In this document: piece after piece, positions 10,430 through 18,624 of the stretch | How the letters are laid out: each line of letters begins with the position of its first letter | Numbering within the stretch: the first letter of the stretch is position 1 | NCBI RefSeq assembly: GCF_023502235.1 | Contig: NZ_JAMFLY010000001.1 | Span: 868,001 to 932,000, forward strand | Reading direction: 5' to 3' | Source: Flagellimonas myxillae | GTDB taxonomy: Bacteria > Bacteroidota > Bacteroidia > Flavobacteriales > Flavobacteriaceae | DNA length: 64,000 bases | Notes under the pieces: model-generated | Databases searched by the model: none | What the model was told of the DNA's origin: nothing | The model's input: only the letters and a program-made list of their open reading frames with translations | Made by a program: the position numbers and the translations under genes

Positions 10430-11035
10430 CTATTTTTTGTTTTTGTTGAGCTCGTCTTGTAGTTGTCTGCTAATTTTTTGCTCTCTTTCCAAGGCACGTC
10501 GCCTGTGTTCCTCGAATTCTTGCTCCAGGTCTGCCAAGGCGGTTTTGGCCTGACTGGTAAGCACGTTGCTGTTCCTGAATTTGTAGATGAATAGGAGAAG
10601 AAATAATAATAGCCCAACAATAATCCCCCACAGGATCAGCTTATAAGTGCCCTTGCTCACCTGCGCTCCAAAAAAAGACATGCTATCCTTTTCCGTGGTT
10701 ACGGTTCTAAGATTGTTGGAAGTATCCTGCAACCTGGTGTTGAGGTCCTCTATTTCCGCTTTGTTATTGGTTATTGTCGCAGATAGGTCCTTAATGGTCT
10801 TGTTGGCCGTATTGATGGAATCAAAAATATTCTCTTTGATCCTGTTCAAATCCACAAGGCGAATCACCTCATAGCGAATGCCGTTGGCTCGGTAGTTTCC
10901 AGACTTTTTTTCCAATCGTTGAAACTGGCCTACCAAGGAAGGGTCTTCCTCTTGGTTGTTTTGTTGTGCCGAAAGCGTAAACAATGGGGTCAGTAAGGCT
11001 AGGACGAAAATAAAACGTAATCTTTTCATGGTCAA
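10430..11035 (-). CDS. Membrane-anchored coiled-coil protein of unknown function
   Basis: A 201-residue protein with a signal-like N terminus (about 1-24, ending LSAQ), a predicted periplasmic coiled coil (about 62-115), one membrane helix (132-151) and a charged cytoplasmic coiled coil (about 164-200, many E, R and K). There is no catalytic motif. A second ATG at 11029 is an equally good start. Related flavobacterial proteins beside trmD have, as I recall, sometimes been labelled as tRNA methyltransferases; nothing in this sequence supports that. A structural or envelope role is only a guess. Confidence 0.75.
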   Translation of the reverse strand: MTMKRLRFIFVLALLTPLFTLSAQQNNQEEDPSLVGQFQRLEKKSGNYRANGIRYEVIRLVDLNRIKENIFDSINTANKTIKDLSATITNNKAEIEDLNTRLQDTSNNLRTVTTEKDSMSFFGAQVSKGTYKLILWGIIVGLLLFLLLFIYKFRNSNVLTSQAKTALADLEQEFEEHRRRALEREQKISRQLQDELNKNKK

Positions 11036-11136
11036 TGTTCTATTAAATTTAGATAAAGGGTAGGGCGAAATTACACCAATTAACTAAAATTCAAAAGAAA
11101 ATCAGACCAGACGAAACCTGCCTCCCCAAAAAAGTA

Positions 11137-12585
11137 CTAATAATAGGTATAGCGTCTTACCTTGGCAATGTACTTGGCTAATCGGATCACTTGGTGGGAA
11201 TATCCATATTCGTTGTCATACCATATATATAGGACCACACTTTTTCCATCGGCAGAAACCAAGGTAGCTTGGCTATCATAGATAGAGGGGGCAGAGGCTC
11301 CCACGATGTCTGAAGAAACAAGTTCATTGCTCAGCGAATATTTGATTTGCTCCACCAAATCGCCTTCCAAAGCGTATTTTTTTAAAATGGTATTCAGACT
11401 TTCCTTGGAGGTCTTGTGCTTCACCTCAAGATTTAAAATGGCTAGGGAACCATTGGGTACTGGTACGCGAATGGCGTTGGAGGTCAATTTTCCCTTTAAC
11501 GAGGGTAGCGCCTTGGCCACCGCTGCGCCTGCTCCTGTTTCCGTAATAACCATATTTAGGGCTGCTGCACGACCCCTCCGATATTTTTTGTGCATATTGT
11601 CCACCAAGTTCTGGTCGTTGGTATATGCATGAATGGTCTCCAAATGCCCTTTTTTAATGCCCAGGGAATCTTCGACCACCTTTAAAATAGGAGTGATCGC
11701 ATTGGTGGTACACGAAGCTGCAGAATAGATCTTGGTTTTTTCAGGGTCAAATTCAGTATGGTTTACTCCGTGCACTATGTTGGGTACTTCCTTTCCCGGT
11801 GCGGTAAGCAGCACTCTACTCGCCCCTTTGGATTCCAAATGTCTGGAAAGCGCTTTCTTGTCCCGAAAGGCTCCGGTGTTATCTATAATCAAGGCATTGT
11901 AAATACCATGCTGGGTATAATCAATGGTTTCTGGTTTGTCCGCACTTATAAATTTTACAGTGGTACCATTGACGATCAGTGCATGATTTGCAGCATCGAC
12001 ATCCACCGTTCCCATGAACTGCCCGTGAACCGAATCCGTTTTTAATAAGGCGGCGCGTTTTTCCAATATTTCTTCTGAAATCTCTCCGCGCACTACTATA
12101 GCCCTAAGTCTTAACTGGCTACCTCTACCGGTTTTCGCCATAAGTTCCCGAGCGACCAATCTGCCAATTCGTCCGAAGCCATAAAGGACCACATCTTTGG
12201 GCTTGATTTCTTTGGTTGCTTGGGCATCTTTGAGCTTTTCCAGTACAAAAGCCTTTACATTGAGATGGGTATTGTCTTCGGAATGGTATTCGTAGGTGAG
12301 TTTTCCAATATCCAGTTTGGCTGGTGGAAGGCTAATATCATTGATGGCCCTTAAAATTTCAACAGAATCGAAGATGGAAATGGGCTTTTGCACAAATTCT
12401 CCAGCATACTCGTGCAGGTTGATAATATCACTGACATTTTTGTCAATGATTTGGTTTTTGAAAAGTACCACCTCAATAGCTTTATCGTACCACAGATCAC
12501 TAATGATTTTTATGAATTCGGTGGTTGCCTTTCTTCTGTCCGCCTGGAAGGCCAATTCCTTTTCGTAGGACTTGATGTCACTCAT
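11137..12585 (-). CDS. gap: Glyceraldehyde-3-phosphate dehydrogenase, long form with N-terminal extension
   Basis: A 482-residue protein. The NAD-binding start of a normal GAPDH (LYGFGRIGRLVA, 134-145) appears only after an extension of about 130 residues that is predicted to be helical and has no motif I know. The catalytic segment reads S-A-A-S-C-T-T-N with Cys292; most GAPDHs have N in place of the second A. The C-terminal signature WYDNEYGYSHQVIRL is intact. It converts glyceraldehyde 3-phosphate and 1,3-bisphosphoglycerate. The long class is common in Bacteroidota beside a standard-length enzyme, so a gluconeogenic or NADP-linked role is possible but not shown by the sequence. Confidence 0.93.
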   Translation of the reverse strand: MSDIKSYEKELAFQADRRKATTEFIKIISDLWYDKAIEVVLFKNQIIDKNVSDIINLHEYAGEFVQKPISIFDSVEILRAINDISLPPAKLDIGKLTYEYHSEDNTHLNVKAFVLEKLKDAQATKEIKPKDVVLYGFGRIGRLVARELMAKTGRGSQLRLRAIVVRGEISEEILEKRAALLKTDSVHGQFMGTVDVDAANHALIVNGTTVKFISADKPETIDYTQHGIYNALIIDNTGAFRDKKALSRHLESKGASRVLLTAPGKEVPNIVHGVNHTEFDPEKTKIYSAASCTTNAITPILKVVEDSLGIKKGHLETIHAYTNDQNLVDNMHKKYRRGRAAALNMVITETGAGAAVAKALPSLKGKLTSNAIRVPVPNGSLAILNLEVKHKTSKESLNTILKKYALEGDLVEQIKYSLSNELVSSDIVGASAPSIYDSQATLVSADGKSVVLYIWYDNEYGYSHQVIRLAKYIAKVRRYTYY

Positions 12586-12616
12586 GGTTGTCGATTACGG
12601 TTACAATATTTTTTGG

Positions 12617-12624
12617 CAAAAGTA
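12617..12624 (-). promoter_or_regulatory. Predicted -7 promoter element of gap
   Basis: Minus-strand TACTTTTG fits the TAnnTTTG consensus and lies 31 bases before the gap ATG. The -33 position is T-rich but has no clean TTTG. Confidence 0.4.
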
Positions 12625-12660
12625 TAGATTTCAAACGTTTTCGTAAAAGGAACGGGCCAT

Positions 12661-12687
12661 AAAAAAGCACCCACTCGGGGTGCTTTT
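12661..12687 (-). terminator. Intrinsic terminator of the DegP/HtrA gene
   Basis: AAAAGCACCC (12663-12672) pairs with GGGTGCTTTT (12678-12687) around a five-base loop, followed on the minus strand by a T run. It ends 24 bases after the protease stop codon and insulates the gap promoter. Confidence 0.85.
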
Positions 12688-12710
12688 CAAAGTCTTCCAA
12701 AGAATATGGA

Positions 12711-14102
12711 TTATTGTAAAATTAATCGTTCCTTTTCTCCTTTTTCGTTGATCATAGTGAAGCTTGTGCGACCATATCTTGAGATTTCCCCAAAATGCTC
12801 TTGGGCATCATTAATATTCGCTACTTCATTATCATCAACCGCAATGATGACCTTGTTTTTGAGGTCATATCGTTCGTAACCCTCTGGAACATCAATGATC
12901 TTGACACCTTTTTTGACCCCAAAGGTCTTTTTATCATCGTCCGAAAGGTTTTTTACCATGAATCCTGTTGTAGGCAAAATAACGGTCTGTTGTTTTTTCA
13001 AGGTGACTTTCTTTGTCAACTTGTTCCCCTCCCTGTCCACAATTACGTCAACGGTATCTCCAGGTCTCTTGGAAGAAAGATATCCAGTAAGCTCAGAGAA
13101 TTTGCGAACAAGAATGTCGTCAACTTGCTTGATAATATCGCCTTCTTGGAGCCCGGCCTCTGCAGCCCCAGAATCCTCCGAAACTTGGGAGATATATACC
13201 CCTTCAATTTCGTCCAAGCCCAATTCCATGGCGGCCCTGGAATTTACATTGGCTGCTGAGATTCCCAATAGCCCACGCTGTACATTCCCAAATTCCATGA
13301 TGTCCTCCACCACTTTTTTAGCAATGTTACTAGGTACGGCGAAAGCATAACCAACATAAGACCCTGTTTGGGATGTAATTGCGGTATTGATACCGATTAA
13401 ATCCCCATTGGTGTTCACCAAGGCGCCACCACTATTGCCTGGATTTACAGCGGCATCTGTTTGTATAAAACTTTGGTTTCTTCCCAATGAACGGGCTTTG
13501 GCACTTACAATACCTGCCGTAACCGTTGAGGTAAGGCTAAACGGGTTTCCAACGGCGAGCACCCATTCCCCGACCCGGGAATTGTCCGAATCCCCAAAGG
13601 CCAAATAGGGCAAGGGACGGTCAACATCAATTTTTAACAGTGCAATATCGGTATCCGAATCCGCGCCAATGACCTTGGCCTCGTACGTTTTTTTATTGTT
13701 TAGGGTTACCTCCAGTTGGGTGGCATTGGCAATCACATGGTTATTGGTGACAATGTACCCGTCAGGAGAGATAATAACCCCAGAACCTGTCCCAATCTGT
13801 GGAGTCTGTTGCCGTTCAAAACCGTAAAAGAAATCAGAAAGGCTGTTGGACCCTTTATTGGTGCTCATGTTTTTCACGTGTACCACCGCATTTACGGTCT
13901 TTTCTGCTGCTATGGTAAAATCCACTTCATTGATCCCGGCACCTTTGGCCGAGGTGGATAGGTTACTCGTGCTTAACACAGGTGTGTCTTGATCTGCCTG
14001 CACCCATTTATAATGGTCTTCCTCGAAAAATAATTTATAAGCTCCTAAAGTAATGGCCCCGGCAAACAAGCTTACCAGGAATAAACTGGCTATTCTCTTC
14101 AT
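12711..14102 (-). CDS. degP: DegP/HtrA-type periplasmic serine protease (Do family)
   Basis: A 463-residue S1C protease. A signal or anchor segment lies at about 4-25. The trypsin-like domain has the triad His122 (TNNHVI), Asp152 (DTDIALL) and Ser224 (NPGNSGGAL). PDZ1 spans about 265-355 (LLGISAANV, GDIIKQVDD) and a more diverged PDZ2 about 375-463. This is the envelope quality-control protease and chaperone family that degrades or refolds damaged periplasmic and outer-membrane proteins. It is monocistronic, with a strong terminator downstream, and divergent from dapF with a shared intergenic region of about 130 bases. Confidence 0.95.
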   Translation of the reverse strand: MKRIASLFLVSLFAGAITLGAYKLFFEEDHYKWVQADQDTPVLSTSNLSTSAKGAGINEVDFTIAAEKTVNAVVHVKNMSTNKGSNSLSDFFYGFERQQTPQIGTGSGVIISPDGYIVTNNHVIANATQLEVTLNNKKTYEAKVIGADSDTDIALLKIDVDRPLPYLAFGDSDNSRVGEWVLAVGNPFSLTSTVTAGIVSAKARSLGRNQSFIQTDAAVNPGNSGGALVNTNGDLIGINTAITSQTGSYVGYAFAVPSNIAKKVVEDIMEFGNVQRGLLGISAANVNSRAAMELGLDEIEGVYISQVSEDSGAAEAGLQEGDIIKQVDDILVRKFSELTGYLSSKRPGDTVDVIVDREGNKLTKKVTLKKQQTVILPTTGFMVKNLSDDDKKTFGVKKGVKIIDVPEGYERYDLKNKVIIAVDDNEVANINDAQEHFGEISRYGRTSFTMINEKGEKERLILQ

Positions 14103-14133
14103 AATTCAATAATAATTTAACATTTAGCTTTAA

Positions 14134-14141
14134 CAAAATTA
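14134..14141 (-). promoter_or_regulatory. Predicted -7 promoter element of the DegP/HtrA gene
   Basis: Minus-strand TAATTTTG matches TAnnTTTG 31 bases before the ATG. No TTTG is found at the -33 position. Confidence 0.35.
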
Positions 14142-14210
14142 AATGAATCTAATAATGGCTTTGTCGGTTTAACTCGTTTTTAACTACAAAAAAATCCTTA
14201 AAGAATGCGC

Positions 14211-14218
14211 TATATTTG
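14211..14218 (+). promoter_or_regulatory. Predicted -7 promoter element of dapF
   Basis: TATATTTG is a full match to TAnnTTTG, ending 17 bases before the dapF ATG at 14236. The predicted leader is therefore very short, and the ATG at 14236 is favoured over the TTG at 14224. The -33 region lacks TTTG. Confidence 0.45.
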
Positions 14219-14235
14219 TTCCTTTGCAGAGCAAT

Positions 14236-15009
14236 ATGCAGATAGAATTTTTCAAATATCAGGGCACAGGAAACGATTTTGTAATTATTGATAATCGACA
14301 ACAACTCTTTCCCAAAAACGATACCAAAATTATAACACAGCTTTGTGATCGTAGATTTGGGGTGGGAGCAGACGGTTTGATTTTATTGGAAAATGATACG
14401 AAATCGGACTTCTATATGGATTATTACAATTCAGATGGAAGTCAGAGCATGTGTGGTAATGGTGGGAGATGCGCAGTGGCATTTGCCCATTTTCTTGGAA
14501 TGATCGGTGAGGAAACCACCTTCCATGCCATTGATGGAATCCACACCGCGACCATACAAGGAGATATTGTAACCTTAAAAATGCACGACGTTTCCGAGAT
14601 CCGTCAGAAAGAAGTCTATAGTTTTTTGGATACCGGGTCGCCCCACCATGTGCAATTGATTGAGGGATTGGGAGATTTCGATGTAAAGAAGGAAGGCGCC
14701 AAATTGCGTTATGGCTTGTATGGGGAAACGGGCAGCAATATCAATTTTGTGGAGCAATCCGATGCTACTTCCTTTAATGTAAGAACGTACGAACGTGGAG
14801 TGGAAGATGAAACCCTTTCTTGTGGTACAGGGGTCACGGCGGTGGCCATTGCCATGCACAAAACGGGTAGGACGGCTTCCAATCGCGTACATATAGATAC
14901 CCCAGGAGGAAAGTTGACCATTAGTTTTGAACAGCAAAATGGTGCTTATACCGATGTTTTTCTTCAAGGGCCGGCCAAAATGGTCTTTAACGGTAAAGTG
15001 TCATGGTAG
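14236..15009 (+). CDS. dapF: Diaminopimelate epimerase
   Basis: A 257-residue protein started at the ATG at 14236 (MQIEFFKYQGTGNDF); a TTG four codons earlier is a poor alternative. It interconverts LL- and meso-diaminopimelate for lysine and peptidoglycan. Both catalytic cysteines are present: Cys73 in SMCGNGGR and Cys196 in LSCGTGV. It is first of three overlapping genes: the GNAT start lies inside its last codons (7-base overlap), and mltG follows, so a peptidoglycan precursor enzyme is tied to a peptidoglycan-processing one. Confidence 0.97.
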   Translation: MQIEFFKYQGTGNDFVIIDNRQQLFPKNDTKIITQLCDRRFGVGADGLILLENDTKSDFYMDYYNSDGSQSMCGNGGRCAVAFAHFLGMIGEETTFHAIDGIHTATIQGDIVTLKMHDVSEIRQKEVYSFLDTGSPHHVQLIEGLGDFDVKKEGAKLRYGLYGETGSNINFVEQSDATSFNVRTYERGVEDETLSCGTGVTAVAIAMHKTGRTASNRVHIDTPGGKLTISFEQQNGAYTDVFLQGPAKMVFNGKVSW

Positions 15010-15536
15010 AATTAAAGGGAAAAAACATCTATTTAAGGGCTTTGGAACCCAAGGATTTGGATTTTTTGTACCAACTGGAAAACGACACTTCCATTTGGGA
15101 AATCAGTGGAACCCTTAAACCGTATTCCAAAAAGGTACTTCGACTTTATTTGGACAATGCCCATCGGGATATTTACGATGTTAAACAATTGCGACTTTGC
15201 ATTTGTGCCCCAGATGACCAATGTGTGGGCTTGATCGATTTATTTGATTTTGATCCCAAAAACAAACGGGCCGGAATGGGAGTCGTGATTGCCAATCCGG
15301 CCGATAGGAACAAGGGTTGGGGAGCCGAAGCTATCGAGATACTCTGTGAATATGCATTTTCCACCTTGGATTTGCACCAGTTGTATGCCAATATTTTGGA
15401 AGAAAATGAAGCAAGTATCCATTTGTTTGTAAAACTTGGGTTTGACCACATTGGAATTAAAAAGGAATGGGTCAGAACCAATAAAGGTTTCAAAAACGAA
15501 CTGATGTTCCAAAAAATCAATACCAATGCATCTTAA
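15003..15536 (+). CDS. GNAT family N-acetyltransferase, RimJ/RimL-like
   Basis: A 177-residue GNAT protein starting MVELKGKNIYLRALEP, which is typical of the RimL/SpeG-like branch. The acetyl-CoA loop is NPADRNKGWGAEAI (about 98-111). The segment LHQLYANILEENEASIHLFVKLGF is the standard C-terminal GNAT pattern. Its start overlaps dapF by 7 bases and its end overlaps mltG by 11, so translation is coupled. The substrate is unknown; the position between dapF and mltG may be only a conserved flavobacterial arrangement. Confidence 0.9.
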   Translation: MVELKGKNIYLRALEPKDLDFLYQLENDTSIWEISGTLKPYSKKVLRLYLDNAHRDIYDVKQLRLCICAPDDQCVGLIDLFDFDPKNKRAGMGVVIANPADRNKGWGAEAIEILCEYAFSTLDLHQLYANILEENEASIHLFVKLGFDHIGIKKEWVRTNKGFKNELMFQKINTNAS

Positions 15537-16569
15537 AAGAGTGCTCTGGGCAACTGCCATTCTAGGTCTTGTGATCTGCAGTTTCATAGCCTATCAAATA
15601 TATACCGCCATTTTTAGTCCCAATACGCAATTCAATAATGAGGAGGCTTTCGTCTATATTGCCTCAGATGCTACTATGGAGGAGGTGAAGGCTAGCTTGG
15701 AGCCCTTGGTCCAGGATTTGTCGACTTTTGAAGCAGTGGCAGACCGTAAAGGATATTCCAGCAATATAAAAGGAGGGAAGTATGTCATTAAAAAGGGAAT
15801 GAACAATAACGACATCATTAATTCCCTTCGAAGTCGAAATGTTCCGGTTCGCGTTTCCTTCAACAACCAAGAGTCGGTAGCCGCACTGGCGGGTAGGATT
15901 TCCGAACAAATAGAAGCGGATAGTCTTTCCTTGGCGCAAGCATTTGACGATTCCCAATTTTTGACCGAAGCGGGTTTTGATGGCGACACCAAACTGGCCA
16001 TGTACCTTCCCAATACTTACGAATTCTTTTGGAATACCAGTGCTGAGGGATTTCGGGATAGAATGCACAGGGAATACACCAAGTTTTGGACGGAAGACCG
16101 ATTGGCCAAGGCCCAAAAACAAAATTTGACCCCTGCCCAAGTAATTTCCCTGGCTGCCATCGTGCAAAAAGAGACTGTAAAGTCGGATGAGCGCCCAAGA
16201 GTTGCAGGCGTTTATCTGAATAGAATTAGAAAAGGAATCCTGCTTCAGGCAGACCCCACGGTGATTTTTGCCATCAAAAAGGAGACAGGAAACTACGACA
16301 CCATAATTAAAAGGGTTCTTTATAGGGACTTGGAGATAGATTCACCCTATAACACCTATAAAAATGCCGGTGTACCCCCTGGTCCCATTACCATGCCGGA
16401 TATTTCTTCCATTAAGGCGGTACTAAATCCCGAAAAACACGATTACCTGTTTTTTGTGGCCGATGTTTCCAACTTTGGATACCACATTTTCGCCGAAACT
16501 TTGGCGCAGCACAACCGAAATAAGGTGCAATACATTCGTTGGCTCAACCAACAAAATGTGCGCAGATAG
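15526..16569 (+). CDS. mltG: Endolytic murein transglycosylase MltG (YceG-like)
   Basis: A 347-residue inner-membrane protein with one N-terminal helix (about 7-27) and a periplasmic YceG domain. The catalytic Glu equivalent to E. coli Glu218 is Glu216 in IVQKETVKSDERP; the neighbouring Q replaces the first E of the usual EKET. ADPTVIFAI, DSPYNTYKNAGVPPGPI and YLFFVAD are further family marks. MltG cuts nascent glycan strands and so sets their length. It overlaps the GNAT gene upstream. Confidence 0.95.
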   Translation: MHLKRVLWATAILGLVICSFIAYQIYTAIFSPNTQFNNEEAFVYIASDATMEEVKASLEPLVQDLSTFEAVADRKGYSSNIKGGKYVIKKGMNNNDIINSLRSRNVPVRVSFNNQESVAALAGRISEQIEADSLSLAQAFDDSQFLTEAGFDGDTKLAMYLPNTYEFFWNTSAEGFRDRMHREYTKFWTEDRLAKAQKQNLTPAQVISLAAIVQKETVKSDERPRVAGVYLNRIRKGILLQADPTVIFAIKKETGNYDTIIKRVLYRDLEIDSPYNTYKNAGVPPGPITMPDISSIKAVLNPEKHDYLFFVADVSNFGYHIFAETLAQHNRNKVQYIRWLNQQNVRR

Positions 16570-16643
16570 TACTGCTTACCGTTTATTTTCAGCCTTTTAA
16601 CGTTATTTGGGCCACAATTAAGAAATTCTTATGAGCTTTATCA

Positions 16644-16673
16644 TTGTTAAAATAAAGTCTCCCCCTATATTTG
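16644..16673 (+). promoter_or_regulatory. Predicted promoter of the lysozyme-fold protein gene
   Basis: TTG (16644-16646), 19 bases, then TATATTTG (16666-16673): the best match in the window to the Bacteroidota consensus of TTTG and TAnnTTTG. It lies about 55 bases upstream of the ATG at 16729, which fits a normal leader. Confidence 0.6.
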
Positions 16674-16728
16674 CCGGCCAAATTTAATCTCATAGCATAA
16701 TTGCTTTGAAAAATTAAATATGTGAATT

Positions 16729-17373
16729 ATGAAAAGATGGATTGGTTTTATACTGCATCTTGCCATGATTGTGCTCTTGACAAGTTTTGTTTCGTACACC
16801 ACTTCCAATAAGGTGGAGTACAATGTACCGGACGCGTTAATAGCAAGAATCAATGTGGAGGCCACTGTGTTCCCAGAACCTGTGGTAATCCAGGAAGACG
16901 ACCTAGTATCTCCTCCCTTTTTGGGGAATGCCTTTAATGGTTTTAAAGAAGCCTTGGCATTTAAAGAGTCGCAAGGAAGATATGACGTTATAAATACCTT
17001 GGGGTATTTGGGAAAATACCAGTTTGGAGTTGGAACGCTTAAGTTATTGGGAGTTTATAATTCCGAAAGCTTTTTGAAGAATCCGGAATTGCAGGAAAGG
17101 GTTTTTGAAGCCAATATTGCTAGAAACAAGTGGATTCTTAGAAGGTATATTAAACTGTATAACGGTAAAAAAATAAGAGGTACGGTAATCACCGAATCCG
17201 GAATGTTGGCCGCAGCACATTTGGCTGGAGCAGGTAACGTTAAAAAGTACTTGCGCTCCTACGGAAAGAACGATGTGGCCGATGCTTATGGTAGTAGCAT
17301 TTCCTACTATATGAGAAAATTCTCAGGATTTGACACCTGTGCCATTGAACAAAAAAAGAATGCCAAAATATAA
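16729..17373 (+). CDS. Exported lysozyme/transglycosylase-fold protein
   Basis: A 214-residue protein with an N-terminal hydrophobic signal (about 7-22) and a C-terminal alpha-helical domain. The stretch FKEALAFKESQGRYDVIN (about 72-89) followed by GYLGKYQFGVGTLKLLG resembles the transglycosylase/lysozyme pattern in which the Glu of E-S-x-G-x-Y (Glu80) is catalytic and a G.YQ(F) segment follows. The later TVITESGMLAAAHLAGAGNVKKYL fits the rest of such a domain. It probably acts on peptidoglycan in the periplasm. It has its own promoter and terminator, so it is monocistronic. Confidence 0.75.
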   Translation: MKRWIGFILHLAMIVLLTSFVSYTTSNKVEYNVPDALIARINVEATVFPEPVVIQEDDLVSPPFLGNAFNGFKEALAFKESQGRYDVINTLGYLGKYQFGVGTLKLLGVYNSESFLKNPELQERVFEANIARNKWILRRYIKLYNGKKIRGTVITESGMLAAAHLAGAGNVKKYLRSYGKNDVADAYGSSISYYMRKFSGFDTCAIEQKKNAKI

Positions 17374-17404
17374 GTTTGGATAGTGTATAAATAGTATGAA
17401 GAAG

Positions 17405-17430
17405 CCCAAGGTGTCACCTTGGGTTTTTTT
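17405..17430 (+). terminator. Intrinsic terminator after the lysozyme-fold gene
   Basis: CCCAAGGTG and CACCTTGGG (17405-17423) form a tight hairpin followed by seven T residues. It lies 31 bases past the stop codon and just at the end of the convergent methyltransferase gene. Confidence 0.85.
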
Positions 17431-18157
17431 ATGCCTGAATGATAAAAATTGTTGGCCTTTTATTTAAATCCAAGTCCAATTCGCTCCACTCATGGATGCT
17501 TTTGGTTTGTATGAACTCCGTTGGTAGGGTAATATCGGTGGCGATGCACAAGCGGGTGTTTTTATGGAGTACCCGGGTCAATTCTTGAAGTAGCTTTTCA
17601 TTTCTATAAGGGGTTTCCATAAAAATTTGTGTTTGCCCCTTTTCGCTGGAAAGCCGTTCCAACTGTTTTAGTTTGGTTTTGCGTTCCGCTTTGTCCATGG
17701 GCAAATACCCATTGAAGGCAAAGTTTTGACCATTCATCCCACTGCTCATCATTGCCATTAAAATGGACGATGGCCCTACCAAGGGAACCACCTGAATGCG
17801 CCGCTCGTGGGCAACCTTGATCACTGCCGCTCCTGGATCTGCGATACCCGGGCAACCCGCTTCGGATAGTACTCCAATACTATGACCACTGATGCAGGGG
17901 TCAAGATAGGAAGGAATGACAGCGGGGTCGGTGTACTTGTTCAGAGTTTCTATTTGCAAGTTCGGTTGGGGTTTGTTCGGACTTACCTTTTTGATAAAAC
18001 GCCTGGCTGTTTTTTCGTTTTCCACCACATAGTAATCTATGTTTTCGATGGTGCGCTTTATGGAAATAGGCAAAACTTCCAGAGGGGCGTTGTCTCCCAA
18101 AGTTGTGGGAATCAGATAGACTTTGCCCAAAACTAGGCCAGGTTTGCTTTCTTCCAT
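17429..18157 (-). CDS. SAM-dependent methyltransferase, tetrapyrrole methylase (RsmI-like) family
   Basis: A 242-residue protein of the fold shared by RsmI and tetrapyrrole methylases. Visible features are GKVYLIPTTLGD at the start of the domain, GVLSEAGCPGIADPGA in the middle (the SAM-binding region of RsmI-type enzymes), VGPSSILMAMMSSGMNGQNFAFNGYLP, and METPYRN. RsmI 2'-O-methylates C1402 of 16S rRNA, but Bacteroidota carry a second, related protein of about this size, and this one fits that group better, so the substrate is left open. It lies four bases after the phosphatase gene in the dnaA group. Confidence 0.85.
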   Translation of the reverse strand: MEESKPGLVLGKVYLIPTTLGDNAPLEVLPISIKRTIENIDYYVVENEKTARRFIKKVSPNKPQPNLQIETLNKYTDPAVIPSYLDPCISGHSIGVLSEAGCPGIADPGAAVIKVAHERRIQVVPLVGPSSILMAMMSSGMNGQNFAFNGYLPMDKAERKTKLKQLERLSSEKGQTQIFMETPYRNEKLLQELTRVLHKNTRLCIATDITLPTEFIQTKSIHEWSELDLDLNKRPTIFIIQA

Positions 18158-18161
18158 GGGA

Positions 18162-18614
18162 TCAATTTAGTTTTTTGGCAATGGACTCGCAAGCCAAATC
18201 AACCATTTGATAGACATTTTCAAAACCGTCAGGACCCCCGTAATAGGGGTCTGGAACTTCGTTGAACCCCAGATCCACTTCGTCCAAAAGTAATTTCACC
18301 TTTTTTTCATCTTCAGGATGCCTCGCCAGTTTTAAGATGTTCGAGAAATTGCTAAGGTCCATGGCATAGATCAAATCAAATTCATCAAAATCGCTAGCCT
18401 CAAATTTTCTGCAGGTCTGGTGACTTATGTTGATCCCATGATTTTGGGCAACGGCTATGGACCGTTCGTCGGGACGATTGCCCACATGATATCCGGCAGT
18501 CCCGGCGGAATCCACAAACACCAAGTTTTCATCCACTTTGGATTTTAGGATGCCTTCGGCCAAAGGTGATCTGCAAATGTTGCCTAGGCAAACCATTAAC
18601 ACCTTGGTTTTCAT
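18162..18614 (-). CDS. Low-molecular-weight protein tyrosine phosphatase
   Basis: A 150-residue protein with the full LMW-PTP signature near the N terminus, VCLGNICRSPLAEG, giving the C-X5-R loop Cys9-Arg15, and the general acid Asp122 in VPDPYYGG. The family removes phosphate from tyrosine residues and in bacteria often controls exopolysaccharide export kinases or arsenate reduction. No tyrosine kinase is encoded nearby, so the target is unknown. It lies 10 bases downstream of dnaA and 4 bases upstream of a methyltransferase gene. Confidence 0.94.
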   Translation of the reverse strand: MKTKVLMVCLGNICRSPLAEGILKSKVDENLVFVDSAGTAGYHVGNRPDERSIAVAQNHGINISHQTCRKFEASDFDEFDLIYAMDLSNFSNILKLARHPEDEKKVKLLLDEVDLGFNEVPDPYYGGPDGFENVYQMVDLACESIAKKLN

Positions 18615-18624
18615 GAAATAGGGA

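Noticed and set aside
10430..11035. A second tRNA (guanine-N1)-methyltransferase
   Set aside because: The protein is a signal/coiled-coil/membrane-helix protein without a SAM knot; the true trmD is at 9260-9934.
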